A stretch of 44,262 nt of DNA. Source: CAYQQQ01 sp964420125. GTDB lineage: Bacteria; Actinomycetota; Acidimicrobiia; Acidimicrobiales; Microtrichaceae. Made by a program: the position numbers and the translations under genes. Below, in pieces: positions 42,737 to 44,262 of the stretch. Below the pieces are notes generated by a model. It had not been told where the DNA came from. It worked only from the letters and a program-made list of their open reading frames with translations, and searched no databases. The stretch's first letter is position 1. The number at the start of each line of letters is the position of its first letter. Location of the stretch: contig CAYQQQ010000031.1 in the NCBI GenBank assembly GCA_964420125.1, positions 1 through 44,262 on the forward strand, given 5' to 3'.

Positions 42737-44188
42737 TCAGGGGCCGAGGAGATCGGCCAGGTAGACGTCGATGCCGTAGCGGGTGAGGGGCTCACCGCTT
42801 CGCCGGGTCCTGCTCGGATCGAGAGGCCGGGGCGGGAGAGGCGGTCGGTGACGTCGTGGTCGCCGGCCGATGGGTTCGTCGTGGTGGCCGTCGCCGTGAG
42901 CGGCACGGCGGTCCTCGCGGTGCAGGAACCGTGGCCGGCCCTCGATCATGTCGATCGAGTACTCGCCGGCGTGCAGGAGGCGGTGGTGGCGACGGCAGAG
43001 CAGCACCAGGTTGTCGAGGTCGGTGCCTCCGCCCTGTTCCCAGGAGAGGACGTGGTGGGCGTCCACGAACCGTGTGTGCCCGCAGCCGGGGAAGGCACAA
43101 CCGTGGTCGCGCTGCAGCAGTGCTCGCCGTTGTGCCGTGCTCGCCACTCGGCTCTCTCGGCTCATCCACAGCGGCCGGCCTCGGTCGTGGAGGAGCAGGT
43201 CCATCCGTGCCTCGGCGAGCCAGGAGCGCACGAGGCTGGCATCGACGGGGTGGCCCGAGTCGAACACGCCGGCACCGGGGGCCGCGCCAGCGAGGGTGGC
43301 GGCATCGACGGTGACGTGAACCGAGAAGCGCTCCCCACCACGGCCGTGGAGTCCCCGGTGCTGCAGGCCGACGAGCGCCGAGGCCGCGAGCTCGCCGAGC
43401 GCATCCACCCGTGCGACGTGCTCGTGGAGCCGCGAGCGCTCCGCGTCCGGCTGTGAGCGCGCGTGCGCGGTTCCCTCGGTCGGGTGGCCTCGATCGCGCA
43501 TGAGCGCCTGGGTCGCGGCGTCCAGCGCGGCGACGAGCTGGGCACCGGCGGTGGGATCGAGGCGGCCGTCGACCATCAGGTGGCCGTGGTCGTCCCACCA
43601 TTGGCGCCACCAGGTCTGCGGGCCCCGCTCGTCGGCCGGGGACTCCTCCCCGCCGCTCTCCGCGGTGTCGGCGTCGACCGGGCAGCGTCGACGGCGGCGA
43701 GCGGCTTCCTCCACCACCGCGTAGTGCTGGAACACCGCTGCGGCCTGCGGAGCGGTCGCCGTGGTGGCGATGCCGGTGATCTGCTCGTCGTTGTCGCTGG
43801 TGGCGACCCTGGCCGCCCGCCTCGCGGCTCCCAACGACAGGGCGCCGGAGCGCAGGGCATCCACCAGATGCGGCAGCTCCGCAGCGCGATCCGACAAGGC
43901 GGCTCGGGACTGGCCTTCGGCCGCGGTGAACCCGGCGTTCAGGGTCAGCCAGTGCTCCAACGAGCGGATCCCCGCTCCCATCCATCCCTTCGCGTCGTGG
44001 AAGGCCGCCAGCAGCACCACCAGCTCTCCCTCTGCTGCGTGGATGGAACCAGCGAGCTCCACGATCCGCTCCGCCATCGCCGTGCACGTGGGCGAGGACG
44101 CCTCCGCGCACTCACCTTCGGACCGCGCCGAGCGCCGAGCGATCCTTCCTGGATCTCGACGTGCCGCTTCCTCTCGTCTCGTTCCCAT
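42737..44188 (-). CDS. DUF222 / HNH endonuclease domain protein
   Basis: A 483-aa protein with a helical DUF222-type N-terminal part and an HNH nuclease domain. The HNH part reads CAFPGCGHTRFVDAHHVLSWEQGGGTDLDNLVLLCRRHHRLLHAGEYSI: two CxxC-type zinc pairs (CAFPGC; C-R-R-H), the catalytic His in VDAHH and the Asn/His after. This is the actinobacterial family that includes the 13E12-repeat proteins, often multi-copy and maybe mobile, but no end repeats are visible here. The last 70 residues after the domain are Arg/Pro/His-rich and low in complexity. The ATG at 44188 has TAGGGT seven bases upstream. Confidence 0.88.
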   Translation of the reverse strand: MGTRREEAARRDPGRIARRSARSEGECAEASSPTCTAMAERIVELAGSIHAAEGELVVLLAAFHDAKGWMGAGIRSLEHWLTLNAGFTAAEGQSRAALSDRAAELPHLVDALRSGALSLGAARRAARVATSDNDEQITGIATTATAPQAAAVFQHYAVVEEAARRRRRCPVDADTAESGGEESPADERGPQTWWRQWWDDHGHLMVDGRLDPTAGAQLVAALDAATQALMRDRGHPTEGTAHARSQPDAERSRLHEHVARVDALGELAASALVGLQHRGLHGRGGERFSVHVTVDAATLAGAAPGAGVFDSGHPVDASLVRSWLAEARMDLLLHDRGRPLWMSRESRVASTAQRRALLQRDHGCAFPGCGHTRFVDAHHVLSWEQGGGTDLDNLVLLCRRHHRLLHAGEYSIDMIEGRPRFLHREDRRAAHGDGHHDEPIGRRPRRHRPPLPPRPLDPSRTRRSGEPLTRYGIDVYLADLLGP

Positions 44189-44194
44189 GTCCAC

Positions 44195-44238
44195 GACCCT
44201 ACGAACCGGGTGTGACATCTAAGGTCGTCCGTAGGGTC
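44195..44238. promoter_or_regulatory. Inverted repeat holding two outward -10-like hexamers
   Basis: GACCCTACG (44195-44203) and CGTAGGGTC (44230-44238) form a 9-bp inverted repeat with a 26-nt spacer. The left arm is the TAGGGT -10 of the HNH gene (44196-44201, minus); the right arm is the same hexamer facing plus, towards a gene beyond the window end. It may be a pair of divergent promoters or an operator. Confidence 0.45.
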
Positions 44239-44262
44239 CACCGCTGGTTGGAGGGCTCGTTC

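Noticed and set aside
42737..44188. DUF222/HNH gene as part of an intein, intron or insertion sequence
   Set aside because: No terminal repeats, target duplication or host-gene interruption can be seen; it has its own promoter-like signal.

Overview
This is a gene-dense, strongly GC-rich stretch of an actinobacterial chromosome, probably from a metagenome assembly because it carries a 10-N scaffold join inside a conserved gene. Actinomycetota is indicated by a NucS mismatch-repair endonuclease, a fused 2-oxoglutarate enzyme of the Kgd type, a UvrD2-like helicase with HRDC domain, a wax ester synthase/DGAT, an imuA-imuB cassette behind a perfect TCGAAC-N4-GTTCGA LexA box, F420-type and FadE-type enzymes, and many apparently leaderless genes. 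The class Acidimicrobiia is my best guess, but that is inference. I see no rRNA, tRNA, CRISPR, phage or insertion sequence.

Layout. 1-1.7 kb: an acyl-CoA dehydrogenase (-) with a palindromic operator, then a gene-free stretch with a candidate structured small RNA and intrinsic terminator. 1.7-5.9 kb (+): a small Nfu_N-like protein, the SOS-controlled imuA-imuB pair and a multi-pass membrane protein. 5.9-16.5 kb (-): wax ester synthase/DGAT coupled to a geranylgeranyl-reductase-like flavoprotein, a VanW-family envelope protein, nucS, a DUF4395 membrane protein, typA (split by the assembly gap), a UbiB/ABC1 kinase-like protein and cysQ. 16.6-19.4 kb (+): cysD-cysN-cysC, sulfate activation, divergent from cysQ. 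19.4-23.2 kb (-): a small Cys-rich protein, a small membrane protein, the ribosome ABC-F factor ettA, and an unusual Zc3h12a-type RNase with S1-like and histone-H1-like parts. 23.2-31.5 kb: a HAD hydrolase (+), kgd (-) divergent from xth (+), a hotdog thioesterase (+), uvrD2 (-). 31.6-32.6 kb (+): a small zincin peptidase and a PH/SHOCT membrane protein. 32.6-37.7 kb: a sugar cluster made of two divergent operons, an F420-type oxidoreductase-galT-galK (-) and a Gfo/Idh/MocA dehydrogenase-nagA (+). 37.8-44.2 kb (-): alpha-methylacyl-CoA racemase, alpha/beta hydrolase, patatin-like lipase, FAD oxidoreductase, and a DUF222/HNH endonuclease.

How it fits together. Most of the window is housekeeping: DNA repair and mutagenesis (imuAB, nucS, xth, uvrD2), translation (typA, ettA), sulfur activation with PAP recycling (cysDNC, cysQ), the TCA cycle (kgd) and lipid storage and degradation (acyl-CoA dehydrogenase, wax ester synthase, racemase, patatin, hydrolases). 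The two most striking regulatory signals are a -10-like TANNNT hexamer placed 6-11 bases before the start codon of 17 genes, which implies widespread leaderless mRNAs and corrects several starts, and the same 18-bp palindrome (CTTGACCGAACGGTCAAG type) upstream of two lipid genes almost 39 kb apart. The most unusual protein is the RNase/S1/H1-tail fusion at 22011-23165. I did not find a clearly new multi-gene system.
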